A stretch of 64,000 nt of DNA from Paraburkholderia silviterrae (GCF_004353915.1 NZ_SMRP01000006.1:599-64598), one strand, 5' to 3'. Positions 42,205 to 51,211 are shown, numbered from the stretch's first letter. Numbers and translations are program-made. The notes: a model not told the origin generated them from the sequence alone.

Positions 42205-44712
42205 TCAATGTGTGCTTTCGCGATCGAGGCCAATGCTTACGGGCGCAATCTTCCAGATCCGTTCGCAGTATTCGCCGATCGCGCGATCCGACGAGAACTT
42301 CCCCGAGCGCGCCGTGTTGAAGATCGACATGCGCGTCCAGCGCGCCTCGTCTTTCCAGGCCTCGCTCACACGCTCCTGACACGCCACATAGTCGGCGTAG
42401 TCGGCAAGCACGAGGAAGGGATCGGCGTGCAGCAGGTTCTCGACGAGCGGACGAAACACCTGCGAGTCGCCACGCGAAAAGTATCCGCCGGCAATCAGGT
42501 CCAACACGTCGCGCAATGGCGCATTGCCTTCGACATATTGCGCAGGCCGATAGCCTTCGCGTTTGACGCATTCCACCTGTTCCGTGGTCAGTCCGAACAG
42601 AAAAAAGTTTTCGTCACCTACTTCTTCGCGGATCTCGACATTGGCGCCATCCAGCGTGCCGATTGTGAGCGCGCCGTTCATCATGAATTTCATGTTGCCG
42701 GTCCCGGACGCTTCCTTGCCGGCCGTTGAAATCTGCTCGGACAGATCCGCGGCGGGATAGATGCATTGCGCGTTCTTGACATTGAAGTCAGGAAAGAACA
42801 CGACCTTGAGCCTGTCCCGGGTGATGGGATCGTTGTTCACGACCTCGGCGATGCCCGTGATCAGCCGGATCATCAGTTTCGCCATGGCGTAGCCTGGCGC
42901 CGCCTTTCCGCCAAAGATAAAGCAGCGCGGCACGCTGCCCTGCTCGATATGGCGGCGCAGACGCTGGTAAAGCGTGATGATGTAAAGCGCGTTCAAATGC
43001 TGCCGCTTGTACTCGTGAATACGCTTGACCTGAATGTCGAACAGTGCGTCGGGATCCACCATGACATTCGTGACGTGGCGGATGCGCTGCGCCAGCACCT
43101 CCTTGTTCGCACGCTTGACCGCACGCCACTTTGCCAGAAACGCCGGATCATCGGCATGGACCTCTAGCTTCCGAAGCCGCGTGAGGTCGGTGACCCAGCC
43201 CTCGCCCACCGTTTCGTCAAGCAAGCGGGCCAAGCCCGGATTGCCAAGCAGAATGAAGCGGCGCGGCGTGACGCCGTTCGTGACGTTGTGGAAACGTTCC
43301 GGCCACATCTGCGCGAAGTCGCGCAGCACTGTCTGCGTAAGGAGTGCAGAATGTAGCGCTGCAACACCGTTCACCGCGTGGCAACCGATGCTCGACAAGT
43401 GGGCCATGCGCACCTTTTTCTCACCGGCCTCGTCAATGATCGACATCCGCGCCACGCGCGCCTCGTCACCGGGATATTTCAGCCGCACCTCGTCGATGAA
43501 GCGGCGGTTGATCTCGTAGATGATCTCGAGCGGACGGGGCAACAACCGGCTAAAGAGCGGCAACCCCCACGTCTCCAGCGCTTCGGGCAGGAGCGTGTGG
43601 TTGGTATACGCGAGCGTGCGGCGCGTAATGTCCCATGCCTCGTCCCAAGAAAGCAGCCGCTCGTCCACGAGCAGGCGCATCAGCTCTGCGACGGCGATGG
43701 CAGGATGCGTATCGTTCAGTTGCGCGGCGAACATGTCGGCGAAACGCGAAACGGGTTCGCCCTTGAGATCGAGCAGACGCAGCATGTCCTGCAGCGAGCA
43801 CGAGACGAAGAAGTACTGCTGTGCAAGGCGCAAGCGCTTGCCGGCGTCGGGCTCGTCATTCGGATACAAGACCTTGGACAGCGTCTCGGAGATCACCTTT
43901 TCCTGCACGGCCTGGTAGTAGTCGCCGGCGTTGAAGTCCTGCAGGTCGAAGGACTCGATCGCCTCGCTCTTCCACAGGCGCAGCGTGTTGCACGTATTGA
44001 CCCGAAAGCCGGGCATGGGTGTATCGCAAGCCACGCCCTTGACCATGCGCGCGGGCAGCCAGCGCACGCGAAGGCGGCCTTGCGCATCGTGCCACATTTC
44101 AGTACGGCCGCCGAACGAGACGTAGTAGTTCAGGTTCGGGCGCACGATCTCCCAGGGATTGCCCTTTTGCAGCCAAAGGTCGGTGACTTCGACCTGCCAG
44201 CCATCGCGGATTTCCTGATTGAAGATACCGAACTCGTAGCGGATGCCGTAGCCCACGGACGGAATTTCGAGCGTCGCGAGCGAATCCAGATAACAGGCCG
44301 CGAGCCGGCCGAGCCCGCCATTGCCGAGCCCCGGCTCTTCTTCGAGCGCGAGCAGTTCGTCGAGATCCTGGCCGAGCGCGCGCATGGCGGCGCGCGCATT
44401 GTCTTCGATACCGAGATTGATGAGATTGTTACCCAGTTGCGGGCCAATCAGAAACTCGGCGGAGAGGTAGCACGCAACCCGTAATTCGCGCGCGGCATAG
44501 GTCTGGATCGTCGCGGCCCAGCGGGCCAGCATGCGGTCACGCACGCTATAGGCAAGCGCCATGTACCAGTCGTGCGGCGTCGCAATGCCCGGCGTGCGGG
44601 CCTGCAGGCAGATAAGATTGTCGAGCACGCCGCGCCGCAGCGCGTCGATGCTCAGGCCGCTACGCGCGGGCTCGGCGCACGGGTTCGCGCCTGGCGTCGG
44701 GGTGATGGTCAC
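42205..44712 (-). CDS. glgP: Glycogen/maltodextrin phosphorylase
   Basis: An 835-residue GT35 phosphorylase that releases glucose-1-phosphate from alpha-1,4-glucans. Hallmarks are ACYLSAEFLIGPQLGNNLIN, EEEPGLGNGGLGRLAACYLD, HAVNGVAALHSALL, VKRIHEYKRQHLNALYII, and the PLP-lysine segment EASGTGNMKFMMNGALTIG. The length is the family norm, so it appears intact. It starts at 44712. Other glycogen genes (synthase, branching and debranching enzymes) are not in the window, so it stands alone. The nearest sugar-linked gene is the HAD phosphatase that converges with it. Confidence 0.96.
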   Translation of the reverse strand: MTITPTPGANPCAEPARSGLSIDALRRGVLDNLICLQARTPGIATPHDWYMALAYSVRDRMLARWAATIQTYAARELRVACYLSAEFLIGPQLGNNLINLGIEDNARAAMRALGQDLDELLALEEEPGLGNGGLGRLAACYLDSLATLEIPSVGYGIRYEFGIFNQEIRDGWQVEVTDLWLQKGNPWEIVRPNLNYYVSFGGRTEMWHDAQGRLRVRWLPARMVKGVACDTPMPGFRVNTCNTLRLWKSEAIESFDLQDFNAGDYYQAVQEKVISETLSKVLYPNDEPDAGKRLRLAQQYFFVSCSLQDMLRLLDLKGEPVSRFADMFAAQLNDTHPAIAVAELMRLLVDERLLSWDEAWDITRRTLAYTNHTLLPEALETWGLPLFSRLLPRPLEIIYEINRRFIDEVRLKYPGDEARVARMSIIDEAGEKKVRMAHLSSIGCHAVNGVAALHSALLTQTVLRDFAQMWPERFHNVTNGVTPRRFILLGNPGLARLLDETVGEGWVTDLTRLRKLEVHADDPAFLAKWRAVKRANKEVLAQRIRHVTNVMVDPDALFDIQVKRIHEYKRQHLNALYIITLYQRLRRHIEQGSVPRCFIFGGKAAPGYAMAKLMIRLITGIAEVVNNDPITRDRLKVVFFPDFNVKNAQCIYPAADLSEQISTAGKEASGTGNMKFMMNGALTIGTLDGANVEIREEVGDENFFLFGLTTEQVECVKREGYRPAQYVEGNAPLRDVLDLIAGGYFSRGDSQVFRPLVENLLHADPFLVLADYADYVACQERVSEAWKDEARWTRMSIFNTARSGKFSSDRAIGEYCERIWKIAPVSIGLDRESTH

Positions 44713-44832
44713 AATGCCTCCCCAGCTTTCATCGATTCAGGGACCTGCTCGGGCCGCACCCAGTCCGTGACCTCGTGGCGATCCGCGCAGCCCAGGCACG
44801 ACGACCTTGTCTTCACGGGCAACCGATTCGGC

Positions 44833-45816
44833 TCAGGCGGCAACAGGCGCGTGGTGTACCCGCTTGCCGGCATGGTGCCTGACGGTCTGCCGGTGCGCGC
44901 CGGACGCCGAAGCTGTCCGGTACGATGCGAGCCGCACCTTGACGCGATGCGAATGCGCGAGTGTCAAACGGTGATGATGCAGCCGGGTGCCGGCGACATA
45001 GTGCGGCGCGACAACCGGCGTTTCGTCGCCGTTCAACCATCGCCGTATCGTGACGAGATCGGCCGAGCGCCCCCACGAGGTTTGCGAGCCGAGCAGCGCA
45101 ATCATCACCTGACCATTCGGCATGTTCGCATCGACCACGATGCAGCGCCCCGCCTCGCGGATATAGCCGGTCTTGGCGACCCGCACGTCCCAATCGGGCG
45201 AGCGCACTATCGGGTCGGTGTTGTGATAGAACCTCGTCCTTGTGCCGATCGCCTCCTGGTACCGGGGCAGCGTCGTGTATTCGCTGATCAATGGATAGTG
45301 CGCCGCGGCGTCCGCCATCTTCACGACGTCGCGCGCCGTCGAGCGATCGTCCGGCGAGAGCCCGGTCGGATCGTCGAAGTGCGTATTGGCCATTTGCAGC
45401 GCGCGCGCCTTTTGGTTCATCTGCTGGATGAACGCCGGCTGGCCGCCCGGAAACGCGCGCGATAGCGCGGACGCCGCGCGGTTCTCGGACGCCATGAGCG
45501 CAAGGCGCAGCATCTCGCCGCGTTCGAGCGACGCACCGATCGGGATGCGGGACCCCGAGTGCTTGAGCCGGTCGATGTCGTCGTCGTCGACGCTCACCGT
45601 GTCGCCCAGCGACTGGCCGCTGTCCAGCACGACCATCGCCGTCATCAGCTTGGTGAGCGATGCGATCGGCTGGACGTCGTCGGCGTTCTTTTCCAGCAGG
45701 ACTTCGCCGCGCCCGACGTCGTAGACAATTGCGCTATGTGAATAGAGGAATGGCGTTTCGGCCCGCGCGACGAACGGCGCAGAGGCGAGCAGGAGCGCGC
45801 TGATGACTTTTTTCAT
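44833..45816 (-). CDS. D-alanyl-D-alanine endopeptidase (PBP7-like)
   Basis: A 327-residue low-molecular-weight penicillin-binding protein of the S11 family. It has the signal peptide MKKVISALLLASAPFVARA, the SxxK active site SLTK (Ser53, Lys56), the SxN motif MASENRAAS, and KTG in RVAKTGYIREAG. It should cleave peptidoglycan cross-links in the periplasm. The last 60 residues are unusual: rich in His and Arg (HHHRLTLAHSHRVKVRLASY, ending GKRVHHAPVAA), possibly for binding anionic cell wall polymers or metal. The start is at 45816. It is divergent from a small membrane protein gene. Confidence 0.92.
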   Translation of the reverse strand: MKKVISALLLASAPFVARAETPFLYSHSAIVYDVGRGEVLLEKNADDVQPIASLTKLMTAMVVLDSGQSLGDTVSVDDDDIDRLKHSGSRIPIGASLERGEMLRLALMASENRAASALSRAFPGGQPAFIQQMNQKARALQMANTHFDDPTGLSPDDRSTARDVVKMADAAAHYPLISEYTTLPRYQEAIGTRTRFYHNTDPIVRSPDWDVRVAKTGYIREAGRCIVVDANMPNGQVMIALLGSQTSWGRSADLVTIRRWLNGDETPVVAPHYVAGTRLHHHRLTLAHSHRVKVRLASYRTASASGAHRQTVRHHAGKRVHHAPVAA

Positions 45817-45879
45817 GGCGTTTACACCGTGCGACAGCGATCAGACAATGACCGGTCCCACCTGCAGGATTGTCCCCAA

Positions 45880-45896
45880 CAACTAAACTGTAGTTG
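45880..45896. promoter_or_regulatory. Inverted repeat upstream of the endopeptidase gene
   Basis: CAACTA(AACTG)TAGTTG is a 17-bp A/T-biased inverted repeat 64 bp before the endopeptidase start, in the divergent gap. It is a candidate operator; the regulator is unknown. Confidence 0.35.
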
Positions 45897-46028
45897 CTCG
45901 TTGCAGGAATGAGTGTGCGAAAGAGGACGGAATTTTTGTCCCTGGCGGTATGCCATCCTGGACGCATTGCGCTGTGCGACGGGTAATCGACGACGGCCAT
46001 GGCGGCAATGGAGCCAGGAGACAGACCA

Positions 46029-46577
46029 ATGCCAGGACGAATCGCATGGGCACGCGCTCTGCTGCGCCTTTGGGCCGTGGCCACACTGTTCTGGATCGTC
46101 GGCACGCTATGGTCGGTCGTGGTTCCTCATTATTTCGCTGCCCCGCTAACGCCCAGCGCGATTGAAATTCAGCGGGCCGTCCAAACGCAGCTCGACTGTC
46201 TCGGCGATGACGATGCCGGGAGCGCGGTCGAGCCGCCGCTTCAGTCCAAGTGCACCACCAGGCCGCCTGGTCGAGACTCGCGCCTCGATATCGCCATCCA
46301 GACCGCCAGCGACGGCTCGCTGACGTTTGCCCTCGGAGATGGCGAGCGGATTGAGGGGCTGCCGCGCAACATCAGCGCGAAGGAAGTCGCGGACAAACTT
46401 CACCAGCAGTTCGCCGCGGACGACCTCAAGACCACGTACGAACCCATCGGCCGCGATGCAGCGCTCGTCCTGGCGCCGCCGTTCGCCGTGCTTTTTCCAG
46501 GGCTTGCGGCCGCGTGGGTGCTGCGCAGATTCTTGCGACACAAACCGGACAACGAGGGCGTGGGTAAATGCTCCTAG
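46029..46577 (+). CDS. Small membrane-anchored protein of unknown function
   Basis: A 182-residue protein with a hydrophobic N-terminal helix (LWAVATLFWIVGTLWSVVV), a polar segment of about 115 residues with Cys pairs (LDCLGDDD and LQSKCTTR), then a second hydrophobic helix (PPFAVLFPGLAAAWVLRRFL) and a basic C-terminus. The topology suggests both ends in the cytoplasm and the middle in the periplasm. The start at 46029 has AGGAG about 9 nt upstream. I do not recognise a family. It is divergent from the DD-endopeptidase gene. Confidence 0.65.
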   Translation: MPGRIAWARALLRLWAVATLFWIVGTLWSVVVPHYFAAPLTPSAIEIQRAVQTQLDCLGDDDAGSAVEPPLQSKCTTRPPGRDSRLDIAIQTASDGSLTFALGDGERIEGLPRNISAKEVADKLHQQFAADDLKTTYEPIGRDAALVLAPPFAVLFPGLAAAWVLRRFLRHKPDNEGVGKCS

Positions 46578-46768
46578 TTCAGACGCCTGCGCGGTTGCGC
46601 GTCGAGCCACACCGCGTCCGGCGCACAGCGAGGTCATGAATTCGAAGTTGTAGCGCAACCCTTCCCACACGCAAGGCGGCGGGCTATCGGTTCTGTCTTT
46701 CCATTGGGGACACAGCAGGCAAAGAAGGACAACACCGGTTTACGCCCTCAGCGGAGTGTGCAAGTATC

Positions 46769-46810
46769 CCTCGCAGCGCGTAGCACCGATACGCTTGCTC
46801 CCTTGCGAGG
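46769..46810 (+). promoter_or_regulatory. Nested 5' UTR hairpin covering a ribosome binding site
   Basis: CCTCGCA (46769-46775) pairs with TGCGAGG (46804-46810), and inside it GCGTA (46778-46782) pairs with TACGC (46790-46794). The outer 3' arm contains GAGG, the ribosome site 6 nt before the ATG at 46817, so folding would hide it. This is a possible translational switch. Confidence 0.35.
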
Positions 46811-46816
46811 TACAGA

Positions 46817-48124
46817 ATGGACTGGAGGTTCTGGAAAACAGAGAAGCGCCCCGAAGAGGCGCGCAACTGGCCCACCGATACACATGAGTCGTTACGGCAA
46901 CTGCTGGGCATGTACCAGGGCGCGGGAACCCCGCCGTTCGCGCGCTGGGCCGCGCCCGGCATAGCGTTCACACCCGATGTCGAAGCGACCGCCCAAAACG
47001 CGGTCAAGGGCTACCAGCTCGCCCTTTGGTTCTGGCTGTTTGCCGAGAAGCACGGCACCATCGCGGCGAGGATGACACGCGAAAGTTTTTGCCTGCTTGC
47101 CGATGCGGCGCAGCCGTCGTCGGGGGACGCCATTGATGAGCTCCTCGACTTCGAGAACCGCCTCGCGCATTCCGTGGAGGCCATTTCCACTGAGCAGCGC
47201 ACCTTCAGGCAGGAAGGCCTGTCCGTGGAGCTCCCGATGGAATTCTTTCTGGCCACCGGCACCCTCAGGCTGAGGCCCGACTCACCTTACGCAGCGAATG
47301 CGGACGTCTCCCTGCAAGGCAATGACTACAAGCTGGCAGACTGCTTTCGCCATGCCACCGAAGAAGCGCTAGCGGTTTTCCGGCCGATGATACAGGCGGT
47401 CGAATTCGACGCGAAATCGCTGCCCAACTGGAAATGGAGCAGCCGGCCGGGCGCGGCCGAACGACATCTACAGCGGCGCCACAGCAATCCACTCTTCCCG
47501 CTGCACCGGCAGATGGTGACGGCCCACGACGTTCATGAAGCGCGTCTTGCCGACAACCAGGCTCTTCAGGACATTCGCCACGAACTCAATGAAGTCAGGC
47601 GCGCGTTCTTCGAAAAGCCGCAGCTCCCGTTGAACTGGCAGCCGTACCTCGAAGGCTATCTGGACCATGTCGACAGACTTGATGAGCGACGCCTCGTGGC
47701 GGCTGGGCAGAACGCGTCGCTCGGCGACGCGATAGCGGCGTTGCGTGCGGACATCCTGGCGACGTGGCGCGCCGAGATTCAGAAGAACCGGAACAGCCTC
47801 GCCGCGCTCGACCAGGACGAAGCGCGCAAGGCCGAACGACGTGCACTGCTGTTCGGATGCGACTGGACCGCCCAACTGTTGAGCCACGGCTCCCTGATAC
47901 CACCGGAGGAAGTGGTGCCCGCTCTGCTGAGCGAATCTCCAGCTGAGCTGGAGAAGGCGGTGACCGGCCTGCAGGCAGAGCCACGCTTGCATGAGACGCT
48001 GGCTCACTGCAGGGCCGTTGCCCATCGGCTCGTGAGCGAGCTTCGCGCGGCGGGTCACAACTTTCCCGATATGACCGACAAGCTTCGCATCCTGGATGGC
48101 ACGCCGGAACAGCCGCCGGCCTGA
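46817..48124 (+). CDS. Unknown 435-residue soluble protein
   Basis: A well-formed gene (start at 46817 with GAGG upstream) whose product I do not recognise. It has no signal peptide or clear membrane helix apart from the amphipathic YQLALWFWLFAEKHG. The middle and C-terminal thirds are mainly helical, with a likely coiled coil (NQALQDIRHELNEVRRAFFE and LRADILATWRAEIQKNRNSL). There is one conserved-looking FGCDWTAQLL segment with a single Cys. It may be a structural or phage/defence-like cytoplasmic protein; nothing adjacent supports a choice. It precedes aspA by 76 bp on the same strand, but the functional link is doubtful. Confidence 0.7.
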   Translation: MDWRFWKTEKRPEEARNWPTDTHESLRQLLGMYQGAGTPPFARWAAPGIAFTPDVEATAQNAVKGYQLALWFWLFAEKHGTIAARMTRESFCLLADAAQPSSGDAIDELLDFENRLAHSVEAISTEQRTFRQEGLSVELPMEFFLATGTLRLRPDSPYAANADVSLQGNDYKLADCFRHATEEALAVFRPMIQAVEFDAKSLPNWKWSSRPGAAERHLQRRHSNPLFPLHRQMVTAHDVHEARLADNQALQDIRHELNEVRRAFFEKPQLPLNWQPYLEGYLDHVDRLDERRLVAAGQNASLGDAIAALRADILATWRAEIQKNRNSLAALDQDEARKAERRALLFGCDWTAQLLSHGSLIPPEEVVPALLSESPAELEKAVTGLQAEPRLHETLAHCRAVAHRLVSELRAAGHNFPDMTDKLRILDGTPEQPPA

Positions 48125-48200
48125 CCGCGATACCCGGGACGTTCTTTGCATGGCCCGTAGCAAAGGCAATGCCGAAACCCACAACACGAGGAGCGCAGCC

Positions 48201-49628
48201 ATGCACGCCGGACACTTCAGAACCGAGCACGACCTGTTGGGCGATCGCGAAGTCCCCGCCGAGGTCTACTACGGCGTGCATACGCTGCGCGCGATCGAGA
48301 ATTTCCCGATCACAGGCACCCCGATCTCCATTTACCCGGAGTTGATCAAGGCACTCGCCGCCATCAAGCAAGCGGCCGCACTCGCCAACCATGAGCTCGG
48401 CCTGCTCGACAAACCGCGCTGCGATGCGATCGTGGCTGCCTGCCAGGAGCTGATGGCGGGCAAGCTCCACGAACAGTTCGTCGTCGACGTGATCCAGGGC
48501 GGCGCCGGCACCTCGACCAACATGAATGCCAACGAGGTGATCGCCAATCGCGCGCTCGAGTTGCTTGGCCACCAGAAGGGCGAGTATCAGCACCTGCACC
48601 CCAACGAGCACGTCAACATTGGCCAGAGCACCAACGACGTCTATCCGAGCGCACTGAAGATCGCCACGTGGTTCGGCATAGCCGGCCTCGTGGATGCCAT
48701 GGCGATACTGCGTTGTGCCTTCGAGGCGAAGGCCGGCGAGTTTGCCGACATCATCAAGATGGGCCGCACCCAGTTGCAGGACGCCGTGCCCATGACGCTC
48801 GGCCAGGAGTTCAGCACCTATGCCGTCATGCTGGGAGAGGACGAGCAGCGCCTGCGTGAAGCCGCGATGCTGATTTGCGAGATCAACCTCGGCGCGACCG
48901 CAATCGGCACCGGCATCACGGCACATCCGTCTTATGCGCCGGTGGTGCTGCGGCGCCTGCGCGAAATCACCGGTATTGCGCTGGAGACCGCACCCAACCT
49001 GTTCGAGGCTACGCAAGATTGTGGCGCATTCGTACAACTCTCCGGCGTGCTCAAGCGTGTGGCGGTGAAACTCTCCAAGACTTGCAACGACTTGCGTCTT
49101 CTGGCCAGCGGCCCGCGAGCGGGGCTTGGCGAGATCAACCTGCCGCCGATGCAGGCCGGCTCGAGCATCATGCCCGGCAAGGTGAACCCGGTGATACCCG
49201 AAGTGATGAACCAGATCGCCTTCGAAGTGATTGGCAACGACGTCACCGTCAGCTTCGCGGCCGAGGCCGGGCAGCTTCAGCTCAACGCGTTCGAGCCGAT
49301 CATTGCGCACAGCCTGTTCAAGAGCGTCAGCCACCTGCGCAACGGCTGCCTGACGCTGGCCGAACGCTGCGTCAAAGGCATCACGGCCAATGCGGACAGG
49401 CTGCGCGCCACCGTGGAGAATTCGATCGGCGTGGTGACGGCGCTCAATCCGTACATTGGCTACGCGAACGCGACAGCCGTCGCGCAAGAAGCTCACGCCA
49501 CCGGCGGCAGCGTCTATGAGATCGTGTTGCGCAAGGGATTGCTGACGAAGGAGCAACTCGACCGGATCCTGCAGCCCGAGACGCTAACGCGGCCGGCACC
49601 GCTGGACGTCCTCGTGAAGCCGCAGTGA
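48201..49628 (+). CDS. aspA: Aspartate ammonia-lyase
   Basis: A 475-residue member of the aspartase/fumarase superfamily, converting L-aspartate to fumarate and ammonia. It has the N-terminal EHDLLGDREVPAEVYYGVHT typical of aspartase, QGGAGTSTNMNANEVIANRA, HVNIGQSTNDVYPSALKIA and the signature loop AGSSIMPGKVNPVIPEVMNQ. The aspartase N-terminus and GGAGTSTNMN wording favour aspartase over class II fumarase. The start at 48201 has GAGGAG upstream. No aspartate transporter is next to it in this window. Confidence 0.93.
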   Translation: MHAGHFRTEHDLLGDREVPAEVYYGVHTLRAIENFPITGTPISIYPELIKALAAIKQAAALANHELGLLDKPRCDAIVAACQELMAGKLHEQFVVDVIQGGAGTSTNMNANEVIANRALELLGHQKGEYQHLHPNEHVNIGQSTNDVYPSALKIATWFGIAGLVDAMAILRCAFEAKAGEFADIIKMGRTQLQDAVPMTLGQEFSTYAVMLGEDEQRLREAAMLICEINLGATAIGTGITAHPSYAPVVLRRLREITGIALETAPNLFEATQDCGAFVQLSGVLKRVAVKLSKTCNDLRLLASGPRAGLGEINLPPMQAGSSIMPGKVNPVIPEVMNQIAFEVIGNDVTVSFAAEAGQLQLNAFEPIIAHSLFKSVSHLRNGCLTLAERCVKGITANADRLRATVENSIGVVTALNPYIGYANATAVAQEAHATGGSVYEIVLRKGLLTKEQLDRILQPETLTRPAPLDVLVKPQ

Positions 49629-49646
49629 GTGCCCACGCAGCAACTA

Positions 49647-49706
49647 ATGAATGAACGCGTAATCGTCACCGAGTGGCGCTTCGTACCCGGTGCCGAGACC
49701 GGCTGA
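49647..49706 (+). pseudogene. N-terminal remnant of a cupin gene
   Basis: The frame reads MNERVIVTEWRFVPGAETG and then a TGA. This matches the opening of small cupin proteins (a VTEWRF.PGAETG.H pattern), with the stop where a Trp and the metal-binding His would follow. Only 19 residues remain, and the next sequence belongs to another gene family. Confidence 0.5.
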
Positions 49707-49716
49707 ATTGAGCGTG

Positions 49717-50064
49717 ATGGCCGAGCACGTGGCCGCCACGCGCGTCGCGGCGCAGTTGGGCTGCGCGGGGCATCGCACTTCGGAGCAGCGCATCGCGGCC
49801 GCGATCGCGAAGGCGCGCGCGAGCCGCGCGGCCCCGCTCGTGGCGAACGGCGCGCACGCGCTCGTGGGCGCGATGGGCATTACCGCCGAGTTCGATCTAC
49901 AGCTCTATACGCGACGGTTGCATGCGCAACGTCTTCAGTATGGATCGGAGGCGTACTGGGACGAGGTGGTCGGCACCCATGCCATCGAGCAATGGAGCAA
50001 TGTCGCCGCAGGGGTTGTGAGTATTTTTGATGGGCTCGAGCAAAGAGCGGCGCCGCTCATGTGA
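49717..50064 (+). pseudogene. C-terminal remnant of an acyl-CoA dehydrogenase
   Basis: About 115 codons resemble the last helices of an acyl-CoA dehydrogenase: IAAAIAKARASRAAPLVANG, then AHALVGAMGITAEFDLQLYT and RRLHAQRLQYGSEAYWDEVV. This is the FAD-contacting C-terminal region (usual form HGAIG.T.EH.L..YTRRL). The N-terminal and middle domains are missing, so it cannot be functional. It lies directly after the cupin remnant, so the two fragments mark the edges of a deletion or recombination event between aspA and the DksA-like gene. Confidence 0.65.
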
Positions 50065-50151
50065 ACGGCCTCCACGAAGGTCGCGTCGATCCGCATCGAC
50101 GCGACCCGGCTCCAGGTCGAGCGCCCAGCCAGCCGTCGCGCTGCCTGCGCC

Positions 50152-50532
50152 TCAACGTTGCGCTTCGCGCGCCGCCTGCTCCTGCACGGTCAAAATCGCC
50201 TCAGGCACGGCCTCGAGCCGTTCGACGGGGATCGGATCACCGCTTTCGTCGGAGTAGCCGTAAGTCCCCTCGGCGATCTTCTCGAGCGCGCGCTGAATGT
50301 CGGCGATACGCTGGTCGTTCGTATTGCGCAGCGCCTGGTTGGCAATGTCCTGCTCCAGTCTCTGCCCTTCGTCTTCGAACTCGTGCGCCTCTTCTCCGTG
50401 CTCTTCCTCGAACGTGCGCTCGTTCGCTATGGTGCCCTCCTCGCCGCCCAGCAACTCGCGCTGCAACGCTTCGAGACGCACACGCTGCTTCGCAATGAAG
50501 GCTTCGCCCAGACCCGCACTCTGATCAGACAT
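50152..50532 (-). CDS. DksA/TraR-family protein without cysteines
   Basis: A 126-residue protein with the coiled-coil arrangement of DksA (LEALQRELLGGEEGTIANER to NTNDQRIADIQRALEKIAEG) and the zinc-region pattern GTYGYSDESGDPIPVERLEA. The Cys residues that bind zinc in DksA are absent: Ser replaces the first and the protein has no Cys at all. The Asp residues of DksA's coiled-coil tip may be represented by the acidic FEEEHGEEAHEFEDEGQRLE. Members of this group bind RNA polymerase through the secondary channel or act in stress. GGAGG supports the ATG at 50532, 6 nt downstream; another ATG is at 50535. Confidence 0.85.
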   Translation of the reverse strand: MSDQSAGLGEAFIAKQRVRLEALQRELLGGEEGTIANERTFEEEHGEEAHEFEDEGQRLEQDIANQALRNTNDQRIADIQRALEKIAEGTYGYSDESGDPIPVERLEAVPEAILTVQEQAAREAQR

Positions 50533-50653
50533 CATGTTCCTCCATCCGGTTACATCGACATTGGGCCTGCCCGACGTTAGCGGGCCAGCCGCTTGAAGCG
50601 GGCGCAGAGAGACTCGCCGACATCGTCGTCACTGCGGTAGCGGCATGAATCAT
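50525..50653 (-). CDS. Possible 42-residue leader peptide overlapping the DksA-like start
   Basis: On the minus strand a GGAGG site sits 6 nt before an ATG at 50653. The frame (MIHAATAVTTMSASLSAPAS and onward) ends at a TGA that overlaps the DksA-like start by 8 nt, an arrangement suited to translational coupling. The peptide is Ser/Ala-rich with no family, and the frame may be fortuitous. The rest of the 304-bp gap 50536-50839 shows no other feature. Confidence 0.25.
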   Translation of the reverse strand: MIHAATAVTTMSASLSAPASSGWPANVGQAQCRCNRMEEHDV

Positions 50654-50839
50654 GCTTGGCCTCCACGGCCGGGCGTGGACCGATAGTTAATATCGGACGA
50701 TTCGCGCTGGCATGTGCATTGCCATTGCCTATCTTAAACTGGCACAGCGCTTCGAGCGCAGCGTGCATCGTGGCAAGCAGCGGCGGCAGGCAACGCCCCT
50801 GCCGCTCTCCCGCAAACACCGTACATGAGGTCAATCGCC

Positions 50840-51088
50840 ATGTCTCCCAGCACAACGTACCGCCGATTCCAGATCGCCACGACGCTCACGCCGCTCCCGA
50901 ACAACCGTGGGCTCGCGACGGTCACCGTCACCACCACGGACGCCGCGCGCATCGCCGATCTCGGCACCGACCGGTTCCTGCACGTGGAGCGCTGGGTGGA
51001 GTCGCTCGACCCGGAGGCGCTCCAGGTCGTCGTGGATGAATGCAAAGTCGCGATCAATCATTACGCGGACAACGTAGACGACAGTTGA
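50840..51088 (+). CDS. Small conserved-looking protein of unknown function
   Basis: An 82-residue soluble protein with a mixed alpha/beta look: YRRFQIATTLTPLPNNRGLA, TVTVTTTDAARIADLG, VERWVESLDPEALQVVVDE. The start at 50840 follows GAGGT with 8 nt spacing. Third-position G/C bias matches its neighbours. No family is recognised. It lies 123 bp ahead of the uvrA-like gene on the same strand. Confidence 0.55.
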   Translation: MSPSTTYRRFQIATTLTPLPNNRGLATVTVTTTDAARIADLGTDRFLHVERWVESLDPEALQVVVDECKVAINHYADNVDDS

Positions 51089-51211
51089 GCGCGTGAGCGA
51101 GCCGCCCTCCGTCACGCCCAATGTGCTCGTGCCCTTGCAGACGAGCCTGTCCTGTACGATCTGCCTGGAATTCGCGCGGGATCAGCGCCATCTCGAACTG
51201 CAGGGAAAATA

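Noticed and set aside
49644..49880. A minus-strand 78-codon frame over the acyl-CoA dehydrogenase remnant
   Set aside because: It is antisense to sequence that matches acyl-CoA dehydrogenase and has no ribosome site.
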